A model generated the notes under the pieces. It ran no database searches, had not been told where the DNA came from, and worked only from the letters and a program-made list of their open reading frames with translations. From NCBI RefSeq assembly GCF_042665595.1, contig NZ_JBHTCT010000038.1:1-64000 (forward strand): a stretch of 64,000 nucleotides of DNA, given 5' to 3'. A program made the position numbers and the translations under genes. Within the stretch, counting starts at the first letter, position 1. Each line of letters opens with the position of its first letter. This document shows, piece after piece, positions 53,134-61,335 of the stretch. This DNA is from Bhargavaea changchunensis (GTDB lineage Bacteria > Bacillota > Bacilli > Bacillales_A > Planococcaceae).

Positions 53134-53982
53134 TTATCTTCCTTGTCCCGCTGCATCCTCCAGCGCCTGCCTGAGCGATCCGTAGGTACGGATCATGCCG
53201 AAGTCGATCCCGAGGTGAATCGAAGTCTGCGCGATTTCAGGCCGGATGCCGGTCATGGTGGAGCGCATACCGAGCAGGCTGAGAATCTGGGTAAGTTCAT
53301 ACATCTGCTGGGCAACCATTGTGTCGATGATGGTCACGCCGGACAAGTCGATGAACAGGTGAACGATATCCAGTTCCAAACAGCGCTCCGGCACCGCCGT
53401 TTTAAGGATTTTGGCCCGGCCGGTATCGATATCGCCGATCAGCGGAAGGATGCCCCGCTCCCCGTCAATTTTAATCACAGGCGTACCAAGCTCCCGGATC
53501 AGCGACTGCTGTGCAGTCAGCCGTTCTTCTGTGATTTCGTGGTAGGCCATGGAAAACTCATGGAACAACTCATCAAAAGACTCATTCATTTCGCTTCCCC
53601 ACCGCAAGACGTCCGCACGCAGGACTTCATCATTATTCGCGCGGATAAAGCGTTCGATAAACGACCAGTAGATGGTGCGGAACCGCATGACCGCATCGAA
53701 CACTTCATGGATCGGTGTATTGCTCCGGATCCGGCTTTCCGCCACCAGCTCCGCCCAATTCTTTTTCAGCCTCTCAAAATGGCCTGGCTGGCCGGACAGA
53801 CGGGTTGCGATGGAACGGATTGTCAGCCGATTCTGTTTACGCAGCGTCTCGACCGCATGATCGTCTGCTGATGATGAATAAACCGAACCGATTTTAAAAT
53901 CCCGATTTGACAGCCATTCGTCGGTCATGTGTTCCGCATTCTCCAACAGATAATCATAAAGCTTTTCGTTCACTAAATTCAC
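53134..53982 (-). CDS. RsbR-type stressosome protein (STAS domain)
   Basis: A 282-residue RsbT co-antagonist. N-terminal non-haem globin-like sensor domain (~1-150), linker, then STAS domain (~160-275). Both threonines that RsbT phosphorylates in B. subtilis RsbRA have counterparts 34 residues apart: Thr187 (GDIDTGRAK) and Thr221 (TIIDTMVAQQM). It should therefore join the stressosome that controls sigma-B. No rsbS/rsbT are beside it, so it is a stand-alone paralogue like RsbRB-RD. The first ATG at 53982 was kept; a strong ribosome-binding site is not obvious. Confidence 0.9.
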   Translation of the reverse strand: MNLVNEKLYDYLLENAEHMTDEWLSNRDFKIGSVYSSSADDHAVETLRKQNRLTIRSIATRLSGQPGHFERLKKNWAELVAESRIRSNTPIHEVFDAVMRFRTIYWSFIERFIRANNDEVLRADVLRWGSEMNESFDELFHEFSMAYHEITEERLTAQQSLIRELGTPVIKIDGERGILPLIGDIDTGRAKILKTAVPERCLELDIVHLFIDLSGVTIIDTMVAQQMYELTQILSLLGMRSTMTGIRPEIAQTSIHLGIDFGMIRTYGSLRQALEDAAGQGR

Positions 53983-54140
53983 AAGAACAGGCCCCCTTTT
54001 CTGCTCGTGTATCTTCCTTATTCCTTTAGTTTACCATTAACACCATTTCATTTCAGAAAGGGCGGTGACTCCGGTCCTTCTTCCGATTATTAAAATACGG
54101 CGCAGGGTAGAGAAGGTCAAACAGGGAAAGAAGGGATCTG

Positions 54141-54641
54141 ATGGAACTCTTTCGAGTAGACGGAAAGATGGACGGAAAAAAATTAGCTGTCGCCATCGCC
54201 GTTCCGCTTATTGGCGGAGCGGCAGCGGGATGGCTGGCCAACCGGAATGCACAGGATAAATTCAAGCGTCTCGATAAACCCGGATTCGCCCCGCCGCCGG
54301 CTACTTTTCCGATTGTCTGGAACATCCTCTACACAACGATGGGCATTGCACGCTATCGGGCCGGCATGAGCCGGACCCACAAAGGGATGGAGGAATCCTT
54401 TCCCCCGTATAACATCCAGCTTGGCCTGAACTTCCTCTGGTCTTTTCTGTTCTTCAAGTGGCGGCTGCGCGGAACAGCACTGATTGAGATGACAATCCTT
54501 CTTGGCGCGATTGCCCTGACGGCGGAACGATTCTACAGGGAAGACTGCACCGCCGGATTGCTGATGGTTCCTTATATGGGTTGGGTGCTATATGCACTCG
54601 CACTGAATGCATCCATATGGGAAAAGAATGATCTGGAGTAA
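54141..54641 (+). CDS. tspO: TspO/MBR family protein
   Basis: A 166-residue, five-helix membrane protein of the translocator family that binds porphyrins and, in some bacteria, degrades protoporphyrin IX. Signature residues LDKPGFAPPPATFPIVWNILYTTMGIARY and IQLGLNFLWSFLFF are conserved. AAGAAGGGA precedes the ATG. Divergent from the RsbR paralogue. An N-terminal extension of ~10 residues before the first helix (VDGKMDGKKL) is slightly longer than in B. subtilis. Confidence 0.93.
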   Translation: MELFRVDGKMDGKKLAVAIAVPLIGGAAAGWLANRNAQDKFKRLDKPGFAPPPATFPIVWNILYTTMGIARYRAGMSRTHKGMEESFPPYNIQLGLNFLWSFLFFKWRLRGTALIEMTILLGAIALTAERFYREDCTAGLLMVPYMGWVLYALALNASIWEKNDLE

Positions 54642-54646
54642 GAAAA

Positions 54647-54680
54647 AAGCCGGCACCAGCCCTACAGGGCGCGTGCCGGA
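54647..54680 (-). terminator. Terminator of the DUF1269-like gene
   Basis: CCGGCAC/GTGCCGG outer and GCCCT/AGGGC inner stem; TTTTTT follows on the minus strand. Confidence 0.85.
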
Positions 54681-54698
54681 TTCTATTTGTATGGGGAA

Positions 54699-55319
54699 TC
54701 ATCCTTGCCGTCCGGCCATCAGGTTTGCAAAATCGGATTTTACGGTCACTTTCAGATCCTGCACCCTTTTGTCGCGCTGGGCAGTACGTTCTTCCGTCAA
54801 TTCATCACGCACCATTTTTTCCAGCCGGTCCTGAAGGTTCCTGGCATGCTCGATCTCTTCCTGGACTTCCGCAGCCCCGAAGCGTTCGGTGACGGAGGTG
54901 TAACCGCCGAACAGCTGATCAAGCGGAGCCTGGTCCAATTCCTGGACAACCGCGACGATGGCGATATGCCCGTCCTTCATCCGGAGCGTCATGGACCAGA
55001 AGAGGTTGGCATCAGGCATCATGTGAGGGGCGTTTTCATCTGTTCCGACCGAACCGCCGACACCTACACTGAGCAGCGTCCCGACCGGTCCCGCGATGAC
55101 CCCTGTGATTCCCCCGATGATGCCGCCGATGATCGACTCGTCGGCTTCCGCTCCCGAATCGAAGGAACGGCGAAGACTGATCATCCCCTGTTCTTTTTTG
55201 AAGATGCCGACCTGTGCGACCTGCGTTTCGCCACTTGCTTTCTGCAAGCTTTCCAAATCCGCCAGCGCGTCAAGCGTGGCCTGTTCTTCACTGAAATAAC
55301 CCACAATGACACTTTCCAA
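54699..55319 (-). CDS. DUF1269-like stress-type protein
   Basis: A 206-residue protein. An N-terminal alpha/beta domain (ESVIVGYFSEEQATLDALADLES) is followed by a glycine-zipper membrane-like stretch (IIGGIIGGITGVIAGPVGTLLSVGVGG, ~65-92), a second alpha/beta segment and a charged C-terminal helix. This is the layout of DUF1269 membrane-associated proteins. TTG start with AAAGGAG 9 nt upstream. Function unknown. Confidence 0.68.
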   Translation of the reverse strand: MESVIVGYFSEEQATLDALADLESLQKASGETQVAQVGIFKKEQGMISLRRSFDSGAEADESIIGGIIGGITGVIAGPVGTLLSVGVGGSVGTDENAPHMMPDANLFWSMTLRMKDGHIAIVAVVQELDQAPLDQLFGGYTSVTERFGAAEVQEEIEHARNLQDRLEKMVRDELTEERTAQRDKRVQDLKVTVKSDFANLMAGRQG

Positions 55320-55572
55320 CGCGATAAACTCCTTTCGCCTTTAAAATCCTCTTGTCTTTATTGGTATTCCCGCTTCAGCGGAATTCAAGCCAATGCTTTT
55401 GCAGCCCGGTTCCGGTCGGCCCATCCGTCAGGACAAACAGGAGCAGAATCCTCCCTCCCCAAGAAACACGAACATTCGATACCCAAAACCCTTAATTTCT
55501 TGCTTTTTATAATGAAAACCCTTACAAAAGTTCATTCTTATAAAAATAAAGTCCCGAAATCCGAATGATGGG

Positions 55573-55600
55573 TTGACATCCGTTTTTAGCGTGTTATGAT
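55573..55600 (+). promoter_or_regulatory. Promoter of the serine T-box operon
   Basis: TTGACA (55573-55578) and TATGAT (55595-55600), spacing 16 nt. The preceding 250 nt (55320-55572) hold no gene or other signal that I recognise. Confidence 0.82.
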
Positions 55601-55606
55601 AGTCAC

Positions 55607-55874
55607 AACTTAAGAAATCGTCTAACAATTTCGAGGGAGACATGCGTCAGAGTCCAGGGATTTTCAGAGAGCCGGTGTTTGGTGCAAACCGGCAATCCCA
55701 CCCAGGCGTTCCGCTCCTGATGTTGGCGGGCTGAAACCGAGTAAGCCCGTCCGGCCATGGCCGTTATCCATGTCAACGAAGGCCGCCGGATTCCGGCGGC
55801 GAATGAGGGTGGCACCGCGTGGCTGAAAGCCGTTCGCCCCTTGCAGAAACTGCAGGGGACGAACGGCTTTTTTC
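55607..55874 (+). promoter_or_regulatory. T-box riboswitch, probably serine-specific
   Basis: A complete T-box leader. Stem I distal loop AGAGAGCCGGTGTTTGG, candidate specifier TCC at 55710-55712 (Ser) followed by a purine, the T-box TGGCACCGCG (55810-55819), and a strong terminator (AAGCCGTTCG.../...CGAACGGCTT plus T run, about 55826-55874). The TGGC bulge would pair with a tRNA ending GCCA, that is with discriminator G, as in tRNA-Ser. Uncharged tRNA-Ser should allow read-through into the aminotransferase-serA operon. Confidence 0.93.
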
Positions 55875-55908
55875 ATTTCATTTTGATCTGACCGAGGAGG
55901 AAACAGAC

Positions 55909-57069
55909 ATGCTGAAAGACCAACAGTATCTTCGTATTCCGGGACCGACACCGGTACCGCCCAGCGTCCAGCGCGCCATGGCGCAGCCGATGGTCGGCCA
56001 CCGCGCAAGCGAGACCGCCGAGCTGATCCGGCGCATCCGTCCGGGTCTCAAGAAAGTGTTCGGCACGGAACAGGACGTCATGATTTTTGCGGGAAGCGGC
56101 ACATCCGGCCTCGAAGCGGCAGTTGTCAATACAGTCGGTGAAGGAGACGAAGTCATCGTTGCCGTCACCGGAGCATTCGGCAGGCGTTTTGTGAAGATCC
56201 TTGACGCTTACGGGGTGAACGTCCATGAGATCGAAACGGAATGGGGACATTCGGTCACGCCTGACGAGGTACGTGAAGCACTGAAGAATCATCCGGAAGC
56301 CAAAGCAGTCTTCGCCACTTTCTGTGAGACGTCGACCGGCGTACTGAACCCGGTGGCCGAACTGGCACAGGCAGTCCATGAAGAGTCGGACGCGCTGTTC
56401 ATCGTCGACGGCGTATCCTGCATCGGGGGTGTCGATTCAAAAATGGATGAATGGGGCATCGACATTCTCGTCACCGGTTCACAAAAAGCGATGATGCTAC
56501 CGGGCGGCCTCATGTTCGCAGCCTGCAGCGAACGCACATGGAACGTGATCGAAGCGAACCCGCGACGTGGATTTTATCTCGACTTCACGAAATACCGGGA
56601 CAACCTGAAAAAGGATTCGACCCCGTTCACTCCTGCCACTTCCCTTCTTTACGGTCTGGAGCAGGCGATCCGGCTGATTGAGGAAGAAGGATTCGAGGAA
56701 GTCATCGCCCGGCACGAACTCATGAAAGACATGACACGCGCCGCATACAAGGCACTCGGCGTCCCGCTACTGGCAAACGACGAAGATGCCTCCCCGACCG
56801 TCACGGCGGTCCGGCCGGATGCCTTCGATGCCGCCAAGCTGCGCAAAGTGCTGAAGGAAGAATTTAACCTGATTATCGCCGGCGGCCAGGAACATCTGAA
56901 AGATGCCATCTTCCGGATCGGCCATATGGGCTACTGCTCGCCGGGTGATGTCCTGCAGACACTTGCAATGATTGAAATCGGCATTTTCAAGTCGGGCATG
57001 GAGATTGAACTTGGCAAAGGTGTCGCAGCCGCACAGCAGGTTTACCTAGGGAAAGGGGATCATCAATGA
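55909..57069 (+). CDS. class V aminotransferase (alanine/serine-glyoxylate type)
   Basis: A 386-residue PLP aminotransferase of the AGXT/serine-pyruvate group. PLP lysine in DILVTGSQKAMMLPGG, upstream SGTSGLEAAVVN and VDGVSCIGG motifs. GAGGAGG precedes the ATG at 55909. It is under a serine-type T-box and overlaps serA by ATGA, so it most likely acts in serine synthesis, converting 3-phosphohydroxypyruvate to phosphoserine in place of SerC, or handling serine/glyoxylate. No serC is in the window. Confidence 0.88.
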   Translation: MLKDQQYLRIPGPTPVPPSVQRAMAQPMVGHRASETAELIRRIRPGLKKVFGTEQDVMIFAGSGTSGLEAAVVNTVGEGDEVIVAVTGAFGRRFVKILDAYGVNVHEIETEWGHSVTPDEVREALKNHPEAKAVFATFCETSTGVLNPVAELAQAVHEESDALFIVDGVSCIGGVDSKMDEWGIDILVTGSQKAMMLPGGLMFAACSERTWNVIEANPRRGFYLDFTKYRDNLKKDSTPFTPATSLLYGLEQAIRLIEEEGFEEVIARHELMKDMTRAAYKALGVPLLANDEDASPTVTAVRPDAFDAAKLRKVLKEEFNLIIAGGQEHLKDAIFRIGHMGYCSPGDVLQTLAMIEIGIFKSGMEIELGKGVAAAQQVYLGKGDHQ

Positions 57070-58685
57070 TGAATACAACGATCGAAAAGACCACAGTGAA
57101 AAATGCAGTCATCCTTATCAGCGACCCGCTCAGCGAAGAAGGGCTTCAGCCACTCCGTGAAGCGGAAGGCGTCGAACTCAAAATCCAGACCGGCATGACA
57201 CCCGAGGAACTGCTTCATGCCGTAAAAGACGCGGATGCCCTCCTCGTCCGCAGTCAGACCCAGGTGACCCGCGAAGTCATCGAAGCTGCCGGCAACCTAA
57301 AGATCATCGGACGCGCCGGAGTCGGGGTCGATAACATCGACCTTGAAGCGGCCACTGAGCGAGGCATCATCGTCGTCAATGCGCCGGACGGCAACACCAA
57401 CTCGGCAGCAGAGCATACGATTGCCATGATGACCGCCCTTGCACGCAACATTCCCCAGGCCTTTCTTTCGCTGAAGGAAGGCAAATGGGACCGGAAAAAG
57501 TTCGTAGGCGTGGAACTTAAAGAAAAGACGCTCGGTATTGTCGGCCTCGGACGGATCGGCGCGGAAGTCGCGCGCCGCGCAAAGGGCCAGCGCATGTCGG
57601 TCATCGCCTATGACCCGTTCCTGACCGGGGAACGTGCCAAGGAAATGGGCATTGCCGTCGGCACGCTGGATGAAGTGGTGGCCGCAGCCGACTTCATCAC
57701 CGTCCACACGCCCCTCATGAAAGAAACCCGTCACCTCATCAATGCGGACCGATTCTCCAAGATGAAAGACGGAGTGCGCATCATCAACTGCGCCCGGGGC
57801 GGCATCATCGACGAGGACGCGCTTTACGATGCGATCGAATCGGGGAAAGTCGCCGGCGCTGCGCTGGACGTTTTCGAGACAGAGCCGTTCGTCGGACACC
57901 GTCTGCTCGATCTGCCGCAGGTCATCGCCACGCCCCACCTCGGCGCAAGCACGATCGAGGCGCAGGAAAGCGTCGCGATCGACGTAGGCCGGGATGTCGT
58001 GCGATTCTTCGGCGGCAATCCTGTCCGCAACCCGGTCAACATGCCGTCCGTGTCGCGCGAAGTCCTGGCGAAGATCGGGCCGTTCTTTGACCTGGCCGAA
58101 GATCTAGGCGCCTTCATCTCCCACCTGGCCGACCAGCCGCTGACCGAAGTGAACATCCGCTATGCCGGCGACCTGGCCGAGTACGATGTGCGCCCGCTCA
58201 CACGCAATGCGCTGAAAGGGATCCTGAAGCGCAATCTCGGCACGCATGTAAATGATGTCAACGCCAAATTTCTCGCCGATTCGATCGGCATCGGTGTCTC
58301 CGAACACAAAACGACCCAGTCGAAAGGCTTCCAGCACCTGATCACCGTTGAAGTGAAGGCCGGCGATGAGGCGCACAGCGTATCCGGCACCTTGCTGAAC
58401 GGACTCGGGGAGCGCATCGTCAAGGTCGATGACTATGTCGTCGATGTCGTTCCGGCAGGCCACCTGCTCCTCATCAAGCACAAGGACCAGCCGGGCGCGA
58501 TCGGCCGCGTCGGCACCCTCCTTGCGGAAGAAAACATCAACATCGCCACCATGCAGGTCGGCCGTTCCGCTGCAGGCGGAGACGCGATCATGATGATCAC
58601 CGTCGACAATGAGGTGAAGCCGGAAGAAGTCAGCCGCCTTCACAAAATTGAAGACATCCACGCAGTCCGGACGATTGATCTTTAA
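57066..58685 (+). CDS. serA: D-3-phosphoglycerate dehydrogenase
   Basis: A 539-residue long-form SerA, first enzyme of serine synthesis. NAD-binding GIVGLGRIGAEVARRAKG, catalytic Arg in INCARGGIIDE, Glu in DVFETEPF and His in ATPHLGAST. It then has the allosteric substrate-binding domain (~325-455) and a C-terminal ACT domain (~460-539; LLIKHKDQPGAIGRVGTLLAEENINIATM) for feedback by serine. The start overlaps the upstream stop (ATGA); a second ATG follows immediately at 57069. Terminator downstream. Confidence 0.96.
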   Translation: MMNTTIEKTTVKNAVILISDPLSEEGLQPLREAEGVELKIQTGMTPEELLHAVKDADALLVRSQTQVTREVIEAAGNLKIIGRAGVGVDNIDLEAATERGIIVVNAPDGNTNSAAEHTIAMMTALARNIPQAFLSLKEGKWDRKKFVGVELKEKTLGIVGLGRIGAEVARRAKGQRMSVIAYDPFLTGERAKEMGIAVGTLDEVVAAADFITVHTPLMKETRHLINADRFSKMKDGVRIINCARGGIIDEDALYDAIESGKVAGAALDVFETEPFVGHRLLDLPQVIATPHLGASTIEAQESVAIDVGRDVVRFFGGNPVRNPVNMPSVSREVLAKIGPFFDLAEDLGAFISHLADQPLTEVNIRYAGDLAEYDVRPLTRNALKGILKRNLGTHVNDVNAKFLADSIGIGVSEHKTTQSKGFQHLITVEVKAGDEAHSVSGTLLNGLGERIVKVDDYVVDVVPAGHLLLIKHKDQPGAIGRVGTLLAEENINIATMQVGRSAAGGDAIMMITVDNEVKPEEVSRLHKIEDIHAVRTIDL

Positions 58686-58737
58686 TAGAAGATAAAGAAG
58701 GCTCCCGCCAACGGAGATCGCTGTTTAAGTCCATAGT

Positions 58738-58776
58738 AAAGCCGCCACTCAGATTTTTGAGCGGCGGCTTTTTTCA
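58738..58776 (+). terminator. Terminator of serA
   Basis: Stem AAGCCGCC/GGCGGCTT with inner CTCA/TGAG pair, followed by six T. Confidence 0.9.
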
Positions 58777-58838
58777 TGATTTGCGAACTGACTTAGCCTG
58801 GCAACGGCAAAAGATAGCGGAAAACGGCGGTCTGTCGG

Positions 58839-59004
58839 TTTCGTCATTCGGGCACCTGATTTCGTCATTCGGGCGCTTGGTTTCGTCATTCGACGCCCAG
58901 ATTTCGTCATTCGTCCTTTTCCGGGAAGCGAATGACGAGATTGAACGGATGAATGACGAGATTGAACCCGTGAATGAAGAGATTGAACCCACGAATGACG
59001 AAAT
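58839..59004. repeat. Inverted array of 21-nt units (4 forward, 4 reverse)
   Basis: TTTCGTCATTCG occurs at 58839, 58860, 58881 and 58902. The inverted core GAATGACGAGAT (once GAATGAAGAGAT, once GAATGACGAAAT) occurs at 58930, 58951, 58972 and 58993. Spacing is exactly 21 nt throughout each half; the 9 nt between cores vary. The two halves face each other across about 16 nt. Three overlapping frames stay open across the array, but all translate to low-complexity repeats, so I do not call a gene. Confidence 0.9.
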
Positions 59005-59023
59005 GACCTTCTGCCCAAAAAAT

Positions 59024-59051
59024 TAACGGGACCGGCTTCGGTCCCGTTTAC
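59024..59051. terminator. Terminator of the HAD gene
   Basis: Stem ACGGGACC/GGTCCCGT with a 5-nt loop, adjacent to the stop of the minus-strand HAD gene. Confidence 0.82.
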
Positions 59052-59054
59052 AGC

Positions 59055-59846
59055 TTATCTGTTTGCATCGCTGATCACGTCTGCCAGTTTGCCGAGGTGG
59101 TCGATTTCGTAAGTCGGTTTCACTTCTGGATTCGGTTTGCTGCCTTCCCGGTTCAACCAGACGGAGCGGATGCCGGCACGGTTTGCACCGAGGATATCGG
59201 TCATCAGGTTGTCGCCGACCATCAATGCCTCATCTGCCTGTGTGCCCATTTTCTCGAGAACATGAAGGAAAATTGAGGCATCCGGTTTTCCTTTTCCGAA
59301 ATCGCCCGAGATGAGAATGAAATCAAAATACGGCGAGATTTCAGGAGTGATGGTCAGTTTCTCGTTCTGGAGGCTCGGTGCACCGTTTGTGAGGAGTACG
59401 AGCCGGTAGTCTTTTTTAAGGGATTCCAGTACTTCAAACGATTCGCCAAAGACGAACGGGGCTTTGCGGCGTTCCGAGATGAACTTTGCGACCAGCTCGT
59501 TTGCCAGTTCGTAATCTTCCACGCCGACTTTCTTCAGCCCTTTTGTCCAGGCGTCCTTCTGGTAAGTCCGGATGATGTCGCGCATCCGCCGGAAATCATC
59601 CCCCTCATCCTCGAAGGAACCCCATAGACCTTCGAACGGGTTAATGCCGATCATCTGGGTGAACTCGTATGTATCATACGAAGCGTATAGCTCGCGTGCT
59701 GACTCCCGCACTTTTTCCTCAAGCTGCTTCGGGTCGACTTTGGCCTTTTCAGCGGCAAATTCGCATGTGCGGTCGAATGCCGTCTGGATGCTTTTCTTGT
59801 CCCACAGGATCGTATCGTCCAAGTCGAAAATAATCGTCCGTATCAT
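59055..59846 (-). CDS. HAD-superfamily hydrolase (YjjG-like)
   Basis: A 263-residue HAD phosphatase. Motif I FDLDDTILWD, motif II LTNGA, motif III Lys in GKGKPDASIF and motif IV MVGDNLMTDI are intact, with an alpha-helical C1 cap (~20-115). It resembles the YjjG/TIGR02253 nucleotidase group. The small-molecule phosphate substrate is unknown. Confidence 0.9.
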   Translation of the reverse strand: MIRTIIFDLDDTILWDKKSIQTAFDRTCEFAAEKAKVDPKQLEEKVRESARELYASYDTYEFTQMIGINPFEGLWGSFEDEGDDFRRMRDIIRTYQKDAWTKGLKKVGVEDYELANELVAKFISERRKAPFVFGESFEVLESLKKDYRLVLLTNGAPSLQNEKLTITPEISPYFDFILISGDFGKGKPDASIFLHVLEKMGTQADEALMVGDNLMTDILGANRAGIRSVWLNREGSKPNPEVKPTYEIDHLGKLADVISDANR

Positions 59847-60141
59847 CGGGATCGGCCTCCTTTCAACTGGTATCCATTATAGCGGATATCCGGAGCAACA
59901 GGCGAAAATATTGGAATGTTCCGCACATCCGAAAGAAGCTTGCAAAAATCGCCCCATTTTATCTTTCACCCCTATCTCTTTAGTCTGCCTATTTTAAAAA
60001 AACTCCGATTTACGACTCTTTCCTTCCGATCCCTTAGCACCATTTTTATCCTTCTCATCGTTTCCTCATGATTCTCTCATCAGGTTTTATCTTTCAGCGG
60101 ATAAAGTGGCGATGACATCAAACGAACGAGGAGGAATTGAC

Positions 60142-61335
60142 ATGGATATGAAAATTGTAATGGTACCGTCAGGATTCAAAGAGTGCCTCGATGCAGAAAA
60201 TGTGGCGGAGGCGATGGCGAGAGGTGCCAGGAGGCTCGGAAGCAACATCCGGGTGGAGATGCTGCCGATGATCGACGGCGGCGAAGGCTTCGCAAAGGCA
60301 ATCACTCAACTGAAAAGCGGCGAGCTGGTTCCCTTGCAAGTTACCGGGCCTGTAGGGGAACCGGTGATGAGCCACTTTGGACTCTTTTCTGAACGGGGAA
60401 TCAGAACTGCTGTGATTGAGATGGCGGCGGTGGCCGGGCTTACTCTTGTTCCCCGTGACATGAGGAATCCGTTGCGCACGACGACTTATGGGGTCGGGGA
60501 ACTCGTCCGCTCAGCCCTTGATGCAGGTGCGAAACGCATTCTGATCGGGTGCGGGGATTCCGGAACATCAGATGGCGGCGCAGGGATGGCCCAGGCGCTA
60601 GGCGTCCGTTTTCTCGATCACCGCGGATTGCCTGTGACCGTCGTAGGAGGCGGAGATCTCTTGCAGGCGGAGCGGATTGATACTTCCGGCATCGATCCTC
60701 GTCTGGAACATGTCAAAATCGATGTAGCCTGCAACCACCGTAATATTTTGTGCGGCGGTCGAGGTGTTGCCCGGGTGTTCGGACCGCAGAAAGGCGCGAC
60801 ACCCGAGCAGGTCGAGGAGCTGGCAACGGCGCTCGAACACTATGGCGTACTAATCCGTGATGCAACGGGCAAAGACATCCGTTTCCAGCCGGGAAGCGGC
60901 GCATCCGGAGGCCTGGGCGCCGGACTTGCTGTGTTCACCGGTGCACAGCTGCATTCCCGTTTTGACATCATCCGGGATTACATCAATATGGAGCACGTCA
61001 TCGCCGATGCGGACCTGGTCATCACCGCCGAAGGAAGTCTCGACTTCCAGACACCTGACGGGAAGATACCGGCAGAAGTAGCCCGGATCGCCAAACAGCA
61101 CAATATCCCGGTCGTCGCAATTGCCGGCACAATCGGCAAGGGAGCGGACCTGAACTACGGTGCCGGTATCGATGCGTTCATGAGCATTATCCAAAAACCC
61201 GCAACCTTGGAGAAATCGATCCAAAAAGCGCCGAAATGGATTGAAGACACGACGGAGTGTGTGCTCCGCCAAATCTCAATCGGCCTTTCAATCGCGGAAA
61301 GGACCCGGGCAAATGTAGGAAGTACAGCGCAATGA
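60142..61335 (+). CDS. glycerate kinase (type I, GlxK/GarK family)
   Basis: A 397-residue kinase that phosphorylates D-glycerate, usually at the 2-position in this family. Conserved segments include VPSGFKECLDAENVAEAMARG, PMIDGGEGFAKAI, GCGDSGTSDGGAGMAQALG and FQPGSGASGGLGAGL. GAGGAGG precedes ATG 60142; the open frame starts earlier without a ribosome-binding site. The stop overlaps the start of the transporter gene (ATGA). The pair should import and activate glycerate for glycolysis. Confidence 0.92.
   Translation: MDMKIVMVPSGFKECLDAENVAEAMARGARRLGSNIRVEMLPMIDGGEGFAKAITQLKSGELVPLQVTGPVGEPVMSHFGLFSERGIRTAVIEMAAVAGLTLVPRDMRNPLRTTTYGVGELVRSALDAGAKRILIGCGDSGTSDGGAGMAQALGVRFLDHRGLPVTVVGGGDLLQAERIDTSGIDPRLEHVKIDVACNHRNILCGGRGVARVFGPQKGATPEQVEELATALEHYGVLIRDATGKDIRFQPGSGASGGLGAGLAVFTGAQLHSRFDIIRDYINMEHVIADADLVITAEGSLDFQTPDGKIPAEVARIAKQHNIPVVAIAGTIGKGADLNYGAGIDAFMSIIQKPATLEKSIQKAPKWIEDTTECVLRQISIGLSIAERTRANVGSTAQ

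Noticed and set aside
55819..55908. N-terminal extension of the aminotransferase into the T-box terminator
   Set aside because: It would translate the antiterminator/terminator region. ATG 55909 has an ideal GAGGAGG site and matches the family.
58757..59026. Open frames of 72-89 codons on both strands across the 21-nt array (for example a frame rich in MTKS/ISSF/NDEIE repeats)
   Set aside because: All frames stay open only because the period is a multiple of three and the core has no stops. The translations are low-complexity repeats and none has a ribosome-binding site.
59990..60050. Possible extra 20-nt unit (ACTCCGATTT near 60001)
   Set aside because: It is a single match without periodic neighbours, so it could be chance.
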